Assembly: GCA_030837825.1 (NCBI GenBank)
Contig: JAUQYB010000006.1
Span: forward strand, 1 to 38,348
Direction: 5' to 3'
Length of the DNA stretch: 38,348 bases
Source: Albidovulum sp.
GTDB lineage: Bacteria > Pseudomonadota > Alphaproteobacteria > Rhodobacterales > Rhodobacteraceae
Shown here: in pieces, positions 1 to 8,290 of the stretch
Numbering within the stretch: the first letter of the stretch is position 1
Layout of the letters: each line of letters begins with the position of its first letter
Notes under the pieces: generated by a model
What the model was told of the DNA's origin: nothing
What the model saw: only the letters and a program-made list of their open reading frames with translations
The model's database searches: none
Program-made: the position numbers and the translations under genes

Positions 1-1472
1 GGAAGGACGACCACGATCAGGTCTACCGCACGGCGCGCGAGAAATACGAGGCGATCATCCGGCGCATCAGGACCGCGCACGAGAAGGGCCAGCCGATGCT
101 TGTCGGCACGACCTCGATCGAGAAATCCGAGATGCTTTCCGAAATGCTCAAGAAGGAAGACATTCCGCACAACGTCCTGAACGCCCGCCAGCACGAACAG
201 GAAGCAAGGATCGTCGCCGAGGCCGGCCGTCTGGGTGCCGTGACCATCGCCACGAACATGGCCGGCCGCGGCACCGACATCCAGTTGGGCGTCAATGTCG
301 AGATGCGGGTGATGGAGGAGCTTGCCGCCAACCCCGAGGCGCATCCCGACGCGGTGCGGGGCCGGATCGAGGCCGCCCACGCCGAGGAGAAGGCGAAGGT
401 GCTCGAGGCAGGGGGGCTCTTCGTGCTCGCCTCCGAACGACACGAGAGCCGTCGCATCGACAACCAGCTCCGTGGCCGGTCGGGCCGCCAGGGCGATCCG
501 GGCCGGTCTTCGTTCTACCTCAGCCTCGAGGACGACCTGATGCGCATCTTCGGGTCGGAGAAGCTCGACAAGGTGCTGTCGTCGCTTGGCATGAAGGAGG
601 GCGAGGCGATCATCCACCCTTGGGTGAACAAGTCGCTCGAACGCGCCCAGGCCAAGGTCGAGGCGCGCAACTTCGACATGCGCAAGCAGCTTCTGAAGTT
701 CGACGACGTGATGAATGACCAGCGCAAGGTGATCTTCAGCCAGCGGCTGGAGATCATGGAGTCCGAGGATCTGGAAGAGATCGTCCGCGACATGCGCCAC
801 CAGGTGATCGACGACCTTGTCGACGATTTCCTGCCGCCGCGCAGCTATGCCGAACAGTGGAACGCCGAAGGCCTCTATGCCGCGGCGATGGAAAAGCTGG
901 CGCTCGACGTGCCGGTGATCACCTGGGCGAAGGAAGAGGGCGTCGACCAGGACGCGATGCGCGACCGGCTCTACGAGGCGTCAGATGCGCTGATGACGCA
1001 GAAGGTCGAGGCCTTCGGCGCCGACACGATGCGGCAGATCGAAAAGCAGTTCCTGCTGCAGACGATCGACACGAAGTGGCGCGAACACCTCGTGACGCTG
1101 GAGCATCTCCGCTCCGTCATCGGGTTCCGCGGCTATGCGCAGCGCGATCCGTTGTCGGAATACAAGACCGAAGCGTTCCAGCTTTTCGAACACCTGCTCG
1201 ACAGCCTGCGCGAGGACGTGACCCAGAAGCTCGCCCAGGTCCGTCCGATGACCGAGGAGGAAAGCCAGGCGCTCTTCCGGCAGATGCAGGAACGGCAGGC
1301 CGCGCTCAACGCGCCGGTCGCGTCGGCAGCGGTCGCCGCTGCGCCCCGTCAGCCGGTGCTTGCGGGCTTTGACGAAAGCGATCCCGCGACCTGGGGCAAT
1401 CCCGGGCGGAATGATCCTTGCCCCTGCGGATCGGGCGAAAAGTTCAAGCATTGCCACGGACGGCTCGCCTGA
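1..1472 (+). CDS. secA: SecA preprotein translocase ATPase, C-terminal part (5' end outside window)
   Basis: SecA is the peripheral ATPase that drives unfolded preproteins through SecYEG at the inner membrane. The reading frame is open from position 3, and about 490 of the usual 900 or so residues are present; the upstream part lies outside the window. The second nucleotide-binding fold is recognisable ([11 protein letters not shown], then [13 protein letters not shown] and the [10 protein letters not shown] helicase-type motif). The helical scaffold and wing follow. The protein ends with a variable Ala/Pro linker and the zinc-binding tail [14 protein letters not shown], which in the family binds SecB and lipids. 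The stop is TGA at 1470-1472. A possible weak terminator hairpin follows at 1501-1521. Identification is certain; only the start is missing. Confidence 0.98.
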   Translation, partial: KDDHDQVYRTAREKYEAIIRRIRTAHEKGQPMLVGTTSIEKSEMLSEMLKKEDIPHNVLNARQHEQEARIVAEAGRLGAVTIATNMAGRGTDIQLGVNVEMRVMEELAANPEAHPDAVRGRIEAAHAEEKAKVLEAGGLFVLASERHESRRIDNQLRGRSGRQGDPGRSSFYLSLEDDLMRIFGSEKLDKVLSSLGMKEGEAIIHPWVNKSLERAQAKVEARNFDMRKQLLKFDDVMNDQRKVIFSQRLEIMESEDLEEIVRDMRHQVIDDLVDDFLPPRSYAEQWNAEGLYAAAMEKLALDVPVITWAKEEGVDQDAMRDRLYEASDALMTQKVEAFGADTMRQIEKQFLLQTIDTKWREHLVTLEHLRSVIGFRGYAQRDPLSEYKTEAFQLFEHLLDSLREDVTQKLAQVRPMTEEESQALFRQMQERQAALNAPVASAAVAAAPRQPVLAGFDESDPATWGNPGRNDPCPCGSGEKFKHCHGRLA

Positions 1473-1500
1473 TTCGAGCGGTCTGTGGCAAGAATGTGGC

Positions 1501-1521
1501 GGGCAGGCCCAAACCCTGCCC
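1501..1521 (+). terminator. Possible weak terminator after secA
   Basis: A 7-bp perfect stem (1501-1507 with 1515-1521) has a 7-base loop. It lies 28 bases after the secA stop and is followed by a modestly T-rich stretch (atcttgttt). It is not a classical T-tract terminator, so the call is tentative. Confidence 0.3.
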
Positions 1522-1668
1522 ACCGCCCCATGATCTTGTTTCGGGGCGTGCGACACCTCCAAGATAGGGTGGCGAGCCAAAGCCGCGGGCCGTTTCCCGA
1601 ATCCGCTCTCTGCCATGCCCCTGCCGCGATCCGGGGTTAGGCGTGACGGAAACCTTGGGGAGACGACC

Positions 1669-2835
1669 ATGCAGATCAAGCGCAGGGCGATCACCGTCGG
1701 CACGACCTTCTTTCTGGCCGCGGCGACCGGGCATGTGATGCAGAACGGCGAGACCATCAGCGCAAGGCTGCGCGGTGCGCCGGTGCCGGAAAAGCCGGTT
1801 CTGGCCAGCGTCGAGTCGACCGCCGCCACGATCACCCCGGCGGCAGTCCCGGCCGCCACAGGCACAGTCGCCGCCACCGGCGCGGCCGCCGTGCCGGCGG
1901 AACCGGCGGCAGCCCCGGCCGCTGCCGAACCACCCGCAACCCGGATTGCCACGTCGGTGCCTGAACAGCCGAAGCCCGAAGCCGCGGCTGCCGCACCGCA
2001 GCCGGCCCAAGCCGGCTCGGGCCTGCCCGACCTGCCGCGGGTCGAGCCGGCGGCTCTTGGTGTCGATCTGCGCCTCGCCGGACGGATCGAGAAGCTGGAT
2101 ACGCGCTATACGAGGCCCGAAACCGCCGCCGATGCCGCCTACAGCGTCTTCGGCATCGCCTGCACAGACCCGACGCTTGCGCTCGATCCGTCGGCGCGGG
2201 GGATGCTGAAGGTCACGCTTTCGGCGCCTTGCTTCGCGAACGAGCGCGTCACCATCACCCAGGCGGGTCTCGTCTTCGCGGCATCGACCGATCAGGGGGG
2301 CGAATTGAAGCTGATGCTTCCGGCGATGAGCGCGACGGCCCCGGTCGAGGTTCGTTTCGCCTCGGGCGAGATGGTTTCGGCCAGCCGGAGCGTGACCGGG
2401 CTCGACGCGCTTGCCCGCGTCGCCGTGCAGTGGCGCGGTTCGGAGGGGCTGCATCTTCATGCCCTCGAAAACGGCGCCGGGTTCGACATGCCGGGCCATG
2501 TCTCGGTCACCGTCCCGCGCGACCGCATGACGCGCGACGGCGGCTTCCTGACGGTGCTTGGCGATCCGGGCGTCGATCACCCGCTGATGGCCGAGGTCTA
2601 CACCGCGCCGGCCGGGACCGCGCTTGGCGGGATGGTCGTCGAGGCGCCGGTGAGCGCGGGCACCTGTGCCCGGCGCGTCGCCGGCCAGGTGCTGCGCATG
2701 GTGCCCGCGGCCGCGCCCGCCACGGAAACGCTCAGCTTCGCCATGCCGGGCTGCGATGCCGTGGGCGATTCGCTGATGCTCGGGCTTTCCCCGGTGGCGG
2801 TGCCGGCCGTCGCGCTGGCGGCAGGCGGCAACTGA
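1669..2835 (+). CDS. Exported or membrane-anchored Ala/Pro-rich protein of unknown function
   Basis: The product is 388 residues. The ATG at 1669 is chosen because GGGGAGA lies 6 bases upstream; earlier in-frame starts have no ribosome site. Residues about 7-24 form a hydrophobic N-terminal segment (signal anchor or uncleaved signal). An Ala/Pro-rich low-complexity linker covers about residues 40-130, which would place the C-terminal part away from the membrane. The C-terminal half looks like a beta-rich folded domain. It contains paired cysteines (IACTDP and APCFANERV, later GTCARR and PGCDAV) that could form disulfides in the periplasm. I recall similar proteins in Rhodobacterales, sometimes labelled 'translocase', probably only because they neighbour secA. 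No enzymatic motif is visible, and function is unknown. Confidence 0.75.
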   Translation: MQIKRRAITVGTTFFLAAATGHVMQNGETISARLRGAPVPEKPVLASVESTAATITPAAVPAATGTVAATGAAAVPAEPAAAPAAAEPPATRIATSVPEQPKPEAAAAAPQPAQAGSGLPDLPRVEPAALGVDLRLAGRIEKLDTRYTRPETAADAAYSVFGIACTDPTLALDPSARGMLKVTLSAPCFANERVTITQAGLVFAASTDQGGELKLMLPAMSATAPVEVRFASGEMVSASRSVTGLDALARVAVQWRGSEGLHLHALENGAGFDMPGHVSVTVPRDRMTRDGGFLTVLGDPGVDHPLMAEVYTAPAGTALGGMVVEAPVSAGTCARRVAGQVLRMVPAAAPATETLSFAMPGCDAVGDSLMLGLSPVAVPAVALAAGGN

Positions 2836-2856
2836 GCCACCGCGCGGCGCGGCGCG

Positions 2857-3615
2857 TCAGAGATAGCCTTCCGAGCGGAAGCTCAGATCGCACGACTTGC
2901 CGATGATCAGGTGGTCGTGCAGCACGATCCCCATCACCTCTGCCGCATCACGGATCTGCCCGGTGACGGCGATGTCGGCCTGCGACGGCGTCGGATCGCC
3001 CGAGGGATGGTTGTGCACCAGAATCAGCGCGCTCGCGTTCAGTTCGAGCGCCCGCTTGACCACTTCGCGCGGGTAGACAGGAACATGGTCGACGGTGCCC
3101 TTGGCCTGTTCCTCGTCGGCAATCAGCACATTCTTGCGATCGAGGTAGAGGACGCGGAACTGTTCGGTTTCACGGTGCGCCATCGAGGTGCGGCAGTAGT
3201 CCAGAAGCTGGTCCCAGGAAGACAGCACCGGCCGGTGCAGCACCTTCGCGCGGGCCAGCCGGTGGGCCGCAGCCTCGACGACCTTCAGTTCCTGCACCAC
3301 CGCTTCGCCGACGCCCCTGACGGCGCGAAGCCGTTCGGCGGGGGCGGAGACGACACGGTTGAAATCGCCGAACGTGTCGAGCAGCAGCCGGGCGAGCGGC
3401 TTCACGTCCTGCCGGGGGATGGCGCGGAACAGCACCAGTTCCAGAAGCTCGTAGTCCGGCATCGCGGCGGCACCACCCGCCATGAACCGCGCCCGAAGCC
3501 TTTGCCGGTGATCGCGGATGTAGGAGGGCAGGCGGCCGTCGGGCAACACGGCCTCCGGCGCTTCGTCGGCGGAAAAGAGCGCGGGTGCTTCGTGAAGGGC
3601 GCGAGTCTGGCTCAT
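2857..3615 (-). CDS. radC: RadC family (JAMM/MPN domain) protein
   Basis: The product is 252 residues, starting at the ATG at 3615 (MSQTRALHEA), with GGGAAG about 9 bases upstream; longer in-frame starts run into the preceding thiQ gene. The N-terminal part contains a helix-hairpin-helix (RAVRGVGEAVVQEL, about 97-110). The C-terminal MPN domain has the full JAMM metal site: E184, HNHPSGDPTPSQAD with H201 and H203, and D214. RadC was named as a DNA repair protein, but its role is unsettled; the JAMM motif predicts a zinc hydrolase. It lies 34 bases after the thiQ stop on the same strand and may be read through from the thiamine operon. It is convergent with the exported protein gene upstream. 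Confidence 0.93.
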   Translation of the reverse strand: MSQTRALHEAPALFSADEAPEAVLPDGRLPSYIRDHRQRLRARFMAGGAAAMPDYELLELVLFRAIPRQDVKPLARLLLDTFGDFNRVVSAPAERLRAVRGVGEAVVQELKVVEAAAHRLARAKVLHRPVLSSWDQLLDYCRTSMAHRETEQFRVLYLDRKNVLIADEEQAKGTVDHVPVYPREVVKRALELNASALILVHNHPSGDPTPSQADIAVTGQIRDAAEVMGIVLHDHLIIGKSCDLSFRSEGYL

Positions 3616-3649
3616 GCCCACAGCTTCCCGTTGCATGGTGAAGGAAGGG

Positions 3650-4357
3650 TTAACGCGCCCGCGGCCGACCGAGATAGGCGGAGAGTTCGGCCGGCGGGTC
3701 GGCGAACAGCGCGGCAGTCGGACGGGGCGCATGGGCCACGCCTTCAGCAACAAGCACCGTCTGCCCGGAAAACCGCAACGCATCGTCGGGATCATGGCTG
3801 ACCATCAGCACGGTCGCGCCGGTTTCCCCGGCGATCTCGGCCACGAGGTCGAGCATCTCGTCCTTCAGCGCCGGGCCGAGCGCGGCGAAGGGCTCGTCCA
3901 GCAGCATCAGCGGCCGCGCCCTGAGCAGGACGCGCGCCAGCGCCACGCGGCTCTGCTGCCCGCCCGAGAGGGTTCCCGGCCGCCGGTCCTCGAGGCCCTG
4001 AAGCCCGGTGCGCGCCAGCGCATCCGCGACACGCGCCCGCTCCTCCGCTGTCAGCCGCAGGTCGGGCCGGAGGCCGAGGCCGATGTTCTGCGCCACCGTC
4101 AGATGCGGGAACAGGTTCTGGTCCTGGAACAGGATCGACAGCGGCCGCGCGCCGGGCGGGGCGTCGGTGATGTCCTGCCCGTTCCAGCGGAGTCGACCCG
4201 ATTCCGGCGGGAAGAAGCCCGATATGACCGAAAGCAGCGTCGACTTCCCGGCGCCCGAAGGGCCGACGACCGCGATGCGGGCGCCGGGCGGCACGGTGAA
4301 GTCGGCCGTCAGGCGGAAGTCGTCCTGGGTGATGACCAGCCGGTCAAGCTCCAGCAT
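3650..4357 (-). CDS. thiQ: Thiamine ABC transporter, ATP-binding protein
   Basis: This 235-residue ATPase energises uptake of thiamine, or its phosphates, through ThiP. Walker A GPSGAGKST is at 32-40, the Q-loop (LFQDQN) at about 76-81, the signature LSGGQ at 130-134 and Walker B MLLDEP at 151-156. A shine-Dalgarno-like GAGGAGGG precedes the ATG at 4357. The gene overlaps the end of thiP by 14 bases, so translation is probably coupled. The short length, without a C-terminal regulatory extension, fits ThiQ rather than ferric-iron (FbpC) ATPases, which share this architecture. The upstream TPP riboswitch is what makes the thiamine assignment firm. Confidence 0.93.
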   Translation of the reverse strand: MLELDRLVITQDDFRLTADFTVPPGARIAVVGPSGAGKSTLLSVISGFFPPESGRLRWNGQDITDAPPGARPLSILFQDQNLFPHLTVAQNIGLGLRPDLRLTAEERARVADALARTGLQGLEDRRPGTLSGGQQSRVALARVLLRARPLMLLDEPFAALGPALKDEMLDLVAEIAGETGATVLMVSHDPDDALRFSGQTVLVAEGVAHAPRPTAALFADPPAELSAYLGRPRAR

Positions 4358-5912
4358 CGGCGCGCCCTCCTCGATCGAGAATCCAGAAGGCGGCGAGGCT
4401 CAGCGCCAGCAGCAGCACCGCCGCCCCGGCGGCATCTTCCATCCGGTAGGCGCCCATCAGCCGGTAGAGCTGCAGGGGCAGCGTCGCCCTGTCGGCATCG
4501 GCGAAAAGCGCGATGACGCCGAGATCGCCCATCGACAGCGCCGCCGTCAGCCCCGCGGCAAAGCCGAGCGGCCGGCGGAGCCGCGGCAGGGTCAGGAGCC
4601 GCAGCCGGGCGAATCCGCTCATCCCGAGGCTGGCGGCCAGCCGTCCATATCCTTCTTCGAGGTCACGGGCGGCGGGAATCAGGCTGCGAAGTGCAAAGGG
4701 GAGCGCCATGACCGCATTCACCGCCACCGTGACGGGAAGCGCAAGCGCGGCGGGGCTCGCCAGCGGGTGAAGGATCAGAAAGAGCCCCGTCCCGGTCACC
4801 AGAGCCGAGGTGGCCAGCGGCAGCATCCCGACGCTTTCGAGGATCCGCGCCCGGCCCTTTGCCGCGACGGCGAGCGCCATCGGCAGGGCGAGGGCGAGCG
4901 TGAGGAGGGTGGAGGCCGCCGCAACCGTGACGGAACGCGCCGCGGCCTGCCACACCGGCGCGGGCAGTGCGGCAAGGCGCGGCACGCCGGACAGGACCGC
5001 GGCCGCGAGCGGCGCCGCCAGAAAGAGCGCCGCCAGCCCGATCACGGCGGCGTCGAGCGCCCGAAGCGCCGGCGCCCCCGCATCCCAGCGCGCCACGGGT
5101 CGGTCGAGCCCGGCGCCGAAGGCCGAGGGCACGGCGAGCCGCGTGGCGGCAAGCGCGGTCAACGCACAAAGCGCGAGTTGCAGGCTGGCGAGCGCTGCCG
5201 CGCGGGAAAGGTCGAAGTCGAAGCGGAACGCCTGATAGATCGCCAGTTCGACCGACGTTGCCCGCGGGCCGCCGCCGAGCGTGAGGACGACGGCGAAGCT
5301 GGTGAGGCAGAGGAGGAAGATCGTGGCGAAGAGGCCGGGGGCGAGCGCCCTGAGCATCGGCCGTTCCAGGTGCCGTGCGATCTCGGCCGGACCAAAGCCG
5401 AGCGCCCCGGCAAGGCGAAAACGTTCGGCGGGGATCTCGAGCCAGCCTTGGAGCAGGAGCCGCACCGCCAGCGGCAGGTTGAAAAACACATGGGCGAGGA
5501 TAACGCCGCCGAGTCCGTAGATCGAGACCCGGCCAAGACCGATTGCCGCCAAGGCATCGTTCAGAAACCCGCCGCGGCCGAAAATCGCGAGAATCCCCAT
5601 CACCGCAACGATGACGGGCAGGATGAAGGGCGCGCCGAGAAGGGTGACGAGGAGCCCCCGCCCGGGAAAGCGCCGCCGGGCAAGGGCGCGGGCGACGGGC
5701 ACCGCGAGCGCGAGGCTGATCGCGGCGGAAAGCGTGGCCTGAATGAGGGTGAAGCGCACCGCCGCCCAGTCGGCAGGTCCGAGCATGGCGATGCCGCCGC
5801 CCCGCATGAGGACGGCACCGAGCGGCAAAAGGGTGAGCGCGGCCACCAGCGCGGCCGCCCCCCCGGCGCCGAAGCGAAGCCCCGCGCCTAGCGGCTGAGC
5901 GCGGTCTGCCAT
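4344..5912 (-). CDS. thiP: Thiamine ABC transporter, permease
   Basis: This 522-residue inner-membrane protein contains two fused permease domains of the FbpB/ThiP type, with about 12 hydrophobic segments. Each half carries an EAA-type cytoplasmic loop that contacts ThiQ (around GALGFGPAEIARHLERPMLR in the first half and AASLGMSGFARLRLLTLP in the second). The start at 5912 overlaps the end of thiB by 25 bases, and the end overlaps thiQ by 14. All three subunits are therefore translated from one message under the TPP riboswitch. An iron permease is the usual alternative for this family, but the riboswitch argues against it. Confidence 0.93.
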   Translation of the reverse strand: MADRAQPLGAGLRFGAGGAAALVAALTLLPLGAVLMRGGGIAMLGPADWAAVRFTLIQATLSAAISLALAVPVARALARRRFPGRGLLVTLLGAPFILPVIVAVMGILAIFGRGGFLNDALAAIGLGRVSIYGLGGVILAHVFFNLPLAVRLLLQGWLEIPAERFRLAGALGFGPAEIARHLERPMLRALAPGLFATIFLLCLTSFAVVLTLGGGPRATSVELAIYQAFRFDFDLSRAAALASLQLALCALTALAATRLAVPSAFGAGLDRPVARWDAGAPALRALDAAVIGLAALFLAAPLAAAVLSGVPRLAALPAPVWQAAARSVTVAAASTLLTLALALPMALAVAAKGRARILESVGMLPLATSALVTGTGLFLILHPLASPAALALPVTVAVNAVMALPFALRSLIPAARDLEEGYGRLAASLGMSGFARLRLLTLPRLRRPLGFAAGLTAALSMGDLGVIALFADADRATLPLQLYRLMGAYRMEDAAGAAVLLLALSLAAFWILDRGGRADAGA

Positions 5913-6886
5913 TCTTCCAGTGCCGCGTCGCGCAGGCCCGCAGCCTCCTCGGGCGAGAAAAGCAGGCTCTTTTCCGGCCGGATCAGCGTCTCGAATCCCT
6001 TCGGAAGACCCCCGGACGGGGTGACGGCGGGATACATCCAGTTGGTTCCGGGAATGACGGACTGGAAGGCATCGGTGGTCATGAAGGCGAGGAAACGGTC
6101 GGCCAGTTCCCCGTTCTCCGTCGTCCTGACCTTCGCCGCCACCTCGACCTGAAGGTAATGCCCCTCGGCGAAGGGCGCGGCGGCCTTGGTGTCGTCCCCT
6201 TCCGCGATCAGATGATAGGCGGGCGAGGTGGTGTAGGACAGGACCATGTCGGCCTCGCCCTCAAGGAACATGCCATAGGCTTCCGACCAGCCCGGCGTCA
6301 CCGTCACGATGTTGTCGGCAAGGCCCCGCCAGATTTCCGCTGCCCGGTCGCCATAGGCCGCCTTGACCCAGAGGAGAAGTCCGAGACCCGGGGTGGAGGA
6401 GCGCGGGTCCTCGATCAGAAGCCTCAGGTCGGAGGCCGCCAGCGCCTCGAAATCCGCCGGAACAGTGTCGATCCTGGTGCGGTCGTAGACGAAGGCGAAC
6501 CAGCTCCAGTCGTAGGGAAGGAACAGGGGGTCGGTCCAGTTCACCGGCAGGGCAAAGGCGGCATCTGTCGCCGGCCGCGGCGCGAAGAGACCGGAATCCG
6601 CCGCCCGCGCCGTCAGGCTGGTGTCGAGGCCCAGCACCACGTCGGCCTCGGTCTTTTCGCCTTCCAGCAGGAGCCGCGACAGAAGCGCGGCGCCGTCGCC
6701 GGTGGCCACGAACCGCAGGTCGCAGCCGCAGTCGGCCTCGAAGGCCGCCTCGACCGCGGGGCCGGGCCCCCAGTCAGCAACGAAGCTGTCGTAGGTATAG
6801 ACCGTGAGCACGGGTGTGTCTGCCGCTGCCTGGGCAGCAGAGAGACATCCCGCGAGCATCAGGGCCGAGAAGGGGGTCGGTCTCAT
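5888..6886 (-). CDS. thiB: Thiamine ABC transporter, periplasmic binding protein
   Basis: The product is 332 residues, with a cleavable signal peptide (hydrophobic FSALMLAGCLSAAQAAA, predicted cut after about residue 21) and a mature protein beginning near DTPVLTVYTYDSFVADWGPG. The YTYDSF start and the overall size are typical of ThiB/TbpA, which captures thiamine, TMP and TPP in the periplasm. Ribosome site GGAGG lies at about 6894-6898, with the ATG at 6886. It is the first gene of thiBPQ, directly behind the TPP riboswitch. No thiamine biosynthesis gene is in the window. Confidence 0.94.
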   Translation of the reverse strand: MRPTPFSALMLAGCLSAAQAAADTPVLTVYTYDSFVADWGPGPAVEAAFEADCGCDLRFVATGDGAALLSRLLLEGEKTEADVVLGLDTSLTARAADSGLFAPRPATDAAFALPVNWTDPLFLPYDWSWFAFVYDRTRIDTVPADFEALAASDLRLLIEDPRSSTPGLGLLLWVKAAYGDRAAEIWRGLADNIVTVTPGWSEAYGMFLEGEADMVLSYTTSPAYHLIAEGDDTKAAAPFAEGHYLQVEVAAKVRTTENGELADRFLAFMTTDAFQSVIPGTNWMYPAVTPSGGLPKGFETLIRPEKSLLFSPEEAAGLRDAALEEWQTALSR

Positions 6887-6933
6887 CTCGCATCCTCCAA
6901 TGGTCAGGCGGGCGGAGATGGTTCCGGCAGGTG

Positions 6934-7028
6934 CCGTGCCTTCCCTCCGCCGGTGCTAACCGGTTCAGGTTCGACGGGTTCGCTTGCGCATCTCAGTCCC
7001 GGATCGCGTCCGGGACACCCCGAGGTGG
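6934..7028 (-). promoter_or_regulatory. TPP riboswitch (THI element) upstream of thiBPQ
   Basis: On the minus strand the hallmarks of the thi-box aptamer appear in order: GGGGUG (7017-7021 region), a GC hairpin (GUCCCGGACGCGAUCCGGGAC), CUGAGAU (6990-6996), ACCCGU..GAACCUGA (6965-6980) and the closing GCGGAGGGAAGGC near 6938-6950. It ends about 50 bases before the thiB start. The 7-base segment 6945-6951, in the 3' side of the aptamer, is perfectly complementary to 6911-6917. The latter can instead pair with the thiB ribosome site at 6892-6898. This suggests translational OFF control when TPP is bound. The aptamer call is firm; the switching model is inference. Confidence 0.95.
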
Positions 7029-7074
7029 CGCCGACCATACGCGACCCGTCGCGGGGCGCAAGCCGGTTACGACT

Positions 7075-8061
7075 TCATGATCCGGCCCCGGTCGGCGCCT
7101 CCCCCCGCGTCTTCCAGAGCGACCACACGACGCCGACCGAGAGAATCACGAAGGTGATGCCAAGCGACCAGTTGGCAGGAAACTTTTCCCACCCGAGGGC
7201 GTCGGCCACGAAGATCTTCGCGCCGATGAACAGCAGCAGCACGGCGAGCGCGTATTTCAGGTAGTGGAAGCGGTGGATGATCGCCGCCAGCGCGAAGTAG
7301 AGCGCCCTCAACCCGAGGATGGCGAAAATGTTCGAGGTGTAGACGATGAACGGGTCGGTGGTGATGGCAAAGACCGCCGGGACGCTGTCGACCGCGAAGA
7401 TCAGGTCGGCGAATTCCACCAGCACCAGTGCGAGGAAGAGCGGCGTGGCGAAGGTCACGACCTTGCCCGTCCGGGAATGGGCCTCCCTCACGAAGAAGGC
7501 GTTGCCGTGAAGCGTGTCGGTCACGTTCAGCCGACGCTTGAGGAAGCGCAGCACCGGGTTCCGGCTGATGTCGAGATGCTGGTCGTCGGTCACCAGCATC
7601 TTGATGCCGGTGAAGATCAGGAAGGCCGCGAAGATGTAGAGGATCCAGCCGTATTGCGCGACCAGCGTCGCGCCAAGGCCGATCATGATGCCGCGCAGAA
7701 CGATCACGCCGAGGATGCCCCAGAACAGCACCCGGTGCTGGTAGAGGCGCGGGATGGCGAAATAACCGAAGATCAGCGCGATGATGAAGACATTGTCCAT
7801 CGCCAGCGTCTTTTCCACCACGAAGGCGGTGAGATAGAGCTTCGCCGCCTCCGCATCCATCTGCCACCAGACGAAACCGGCGAAAGCCACGCCGAGGCTG
7901 ATGTAGAGCGCCGAGAGCCGCAGGCTTTCGCCGACGCCGATCTCGTGGTCGGTGCGGTGAAGCACGCCGAGATCCAGCACCAGAAGGGCGATCACGATGC
8001 CGATGAAGACCAGCCACATCCAGGTGGGCGTGCCGAGGAAGGCCGTCATGAGGAAGTCCAT
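7075..8061 (-). CDS. TerC/Alx family integral membrane protein
   Basis: The product is 328 residues. I chose the ATG at 8061 ([10 protein letters not shown]), preceded by AGGGA, over the one 8 codons upstream that lacks a ribosome site. It has about 8-9 transmembrane helices. Conserved family acidic residues sit in membrane segments: [10 protein letters not shown] near the N-terminus, AMDNVFI, and [17 protein letters not shown]. TerC/Alx proteins are linked to manganese export, and to metalation of exported proteins. In other bacteria alx-type genes are often controlled by Mn2+ (yybP-ykoY) riboswitches. Here the leader folds strongly (8112-8184) but does not match that consensus. The gene ends 47 bases before the thiamine riboswitch on the same strand. 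Confidence 0.9.
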   Translation of the reverse strand: MDFLMTAFLGTPTWMWLVFIGIVIALLVLDLGVLHRTDHEIGVGESLRLSALYISLGVAFAGFVWWQMDAEAAKLYLTAFVVEKTLAMDNVFIIALIFGYFAIPRLYQHRVLFWGILGVIVLRGIMIGLGATLVAQYGWILYIFAAFLIFTGIKMLVTDDQHLDISRNPVLRFLKRRLNVTDTLHGNAFFVREAHSRTGKVVTFATPLFLALVLVEFADLIFAVDSVPAVFAITTDPFIVYTSNIFAILGLRALYFALAAIIHRFHYLKYALAVLLLFIGAKIFVADALGWEKFPANWSLGITFVILSVGVVWSLWKTRGEAPTGAGS

Positions 8062-8111
8062 GTCCTTGTCCCTGTTTGCGGGCACCGATGGCCGGTCGCG
8101 ACAGGGGTATT

Positions 8112-8184
8112 GCCGGGCCGGACATCGGGCGCGTTTCCCGATCGCGGTCCGACATCACGGCTCTCGCCGTCAGAGGGGCCCGGC
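8112..8184 (-). ncRNA. Predicted structured leader RNA upstream of the terC-like gene
   Basis: In the minus-strand RNA, segments 8177-8184 and 8112-8119 are perfectly complementary (8 bp) and close a three-way junction. One arm is a 5-bp stem with a GAGA tetraloop (8157-8170). The other is a stem of 4 bp (8147-8150 with 8120-8123) plus 6 bp (8137-8142 with 8124-8129), interrupted by a CGCG bulge. The same CGCG is repeated in the 7-base loop, allowing a kissing or alternative pair. It lies 51 bases upstream of the ATG at 8061. I could not match it to a known riboswitch class. In GC-rich DNA some of this may be chance. Confidence 0.4.
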
Positions 8185-8290
8185 CCGCGTTATGCCTATC
8201 TGGGGACGACGCGGCGGGTTTCAAGCCGGAAAACGCTTGATGGCGGGGGCGGGGCGGGGCTATGCCCGGCAGGCAGCAGGGAACCTTTGC

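Noticed and set aside
4008..5891. 627-residue open frame on the plus strand through thiP/thiQ
   Set aside because: It is a mirror frame of the permease and ATPase genes: Arg/Gly/Glu-rich, no domain, no ribosome site. High GC makes such long antisense frames common here.
8062..8200. yybP-ykoY (Mn2+) riboswitch before the TerC-type gene
   Set aside because: I looked for the conserved GGGGAGUA and the matching 3' loop on the minus strand and did not find them. The region folds, but as a different junction.
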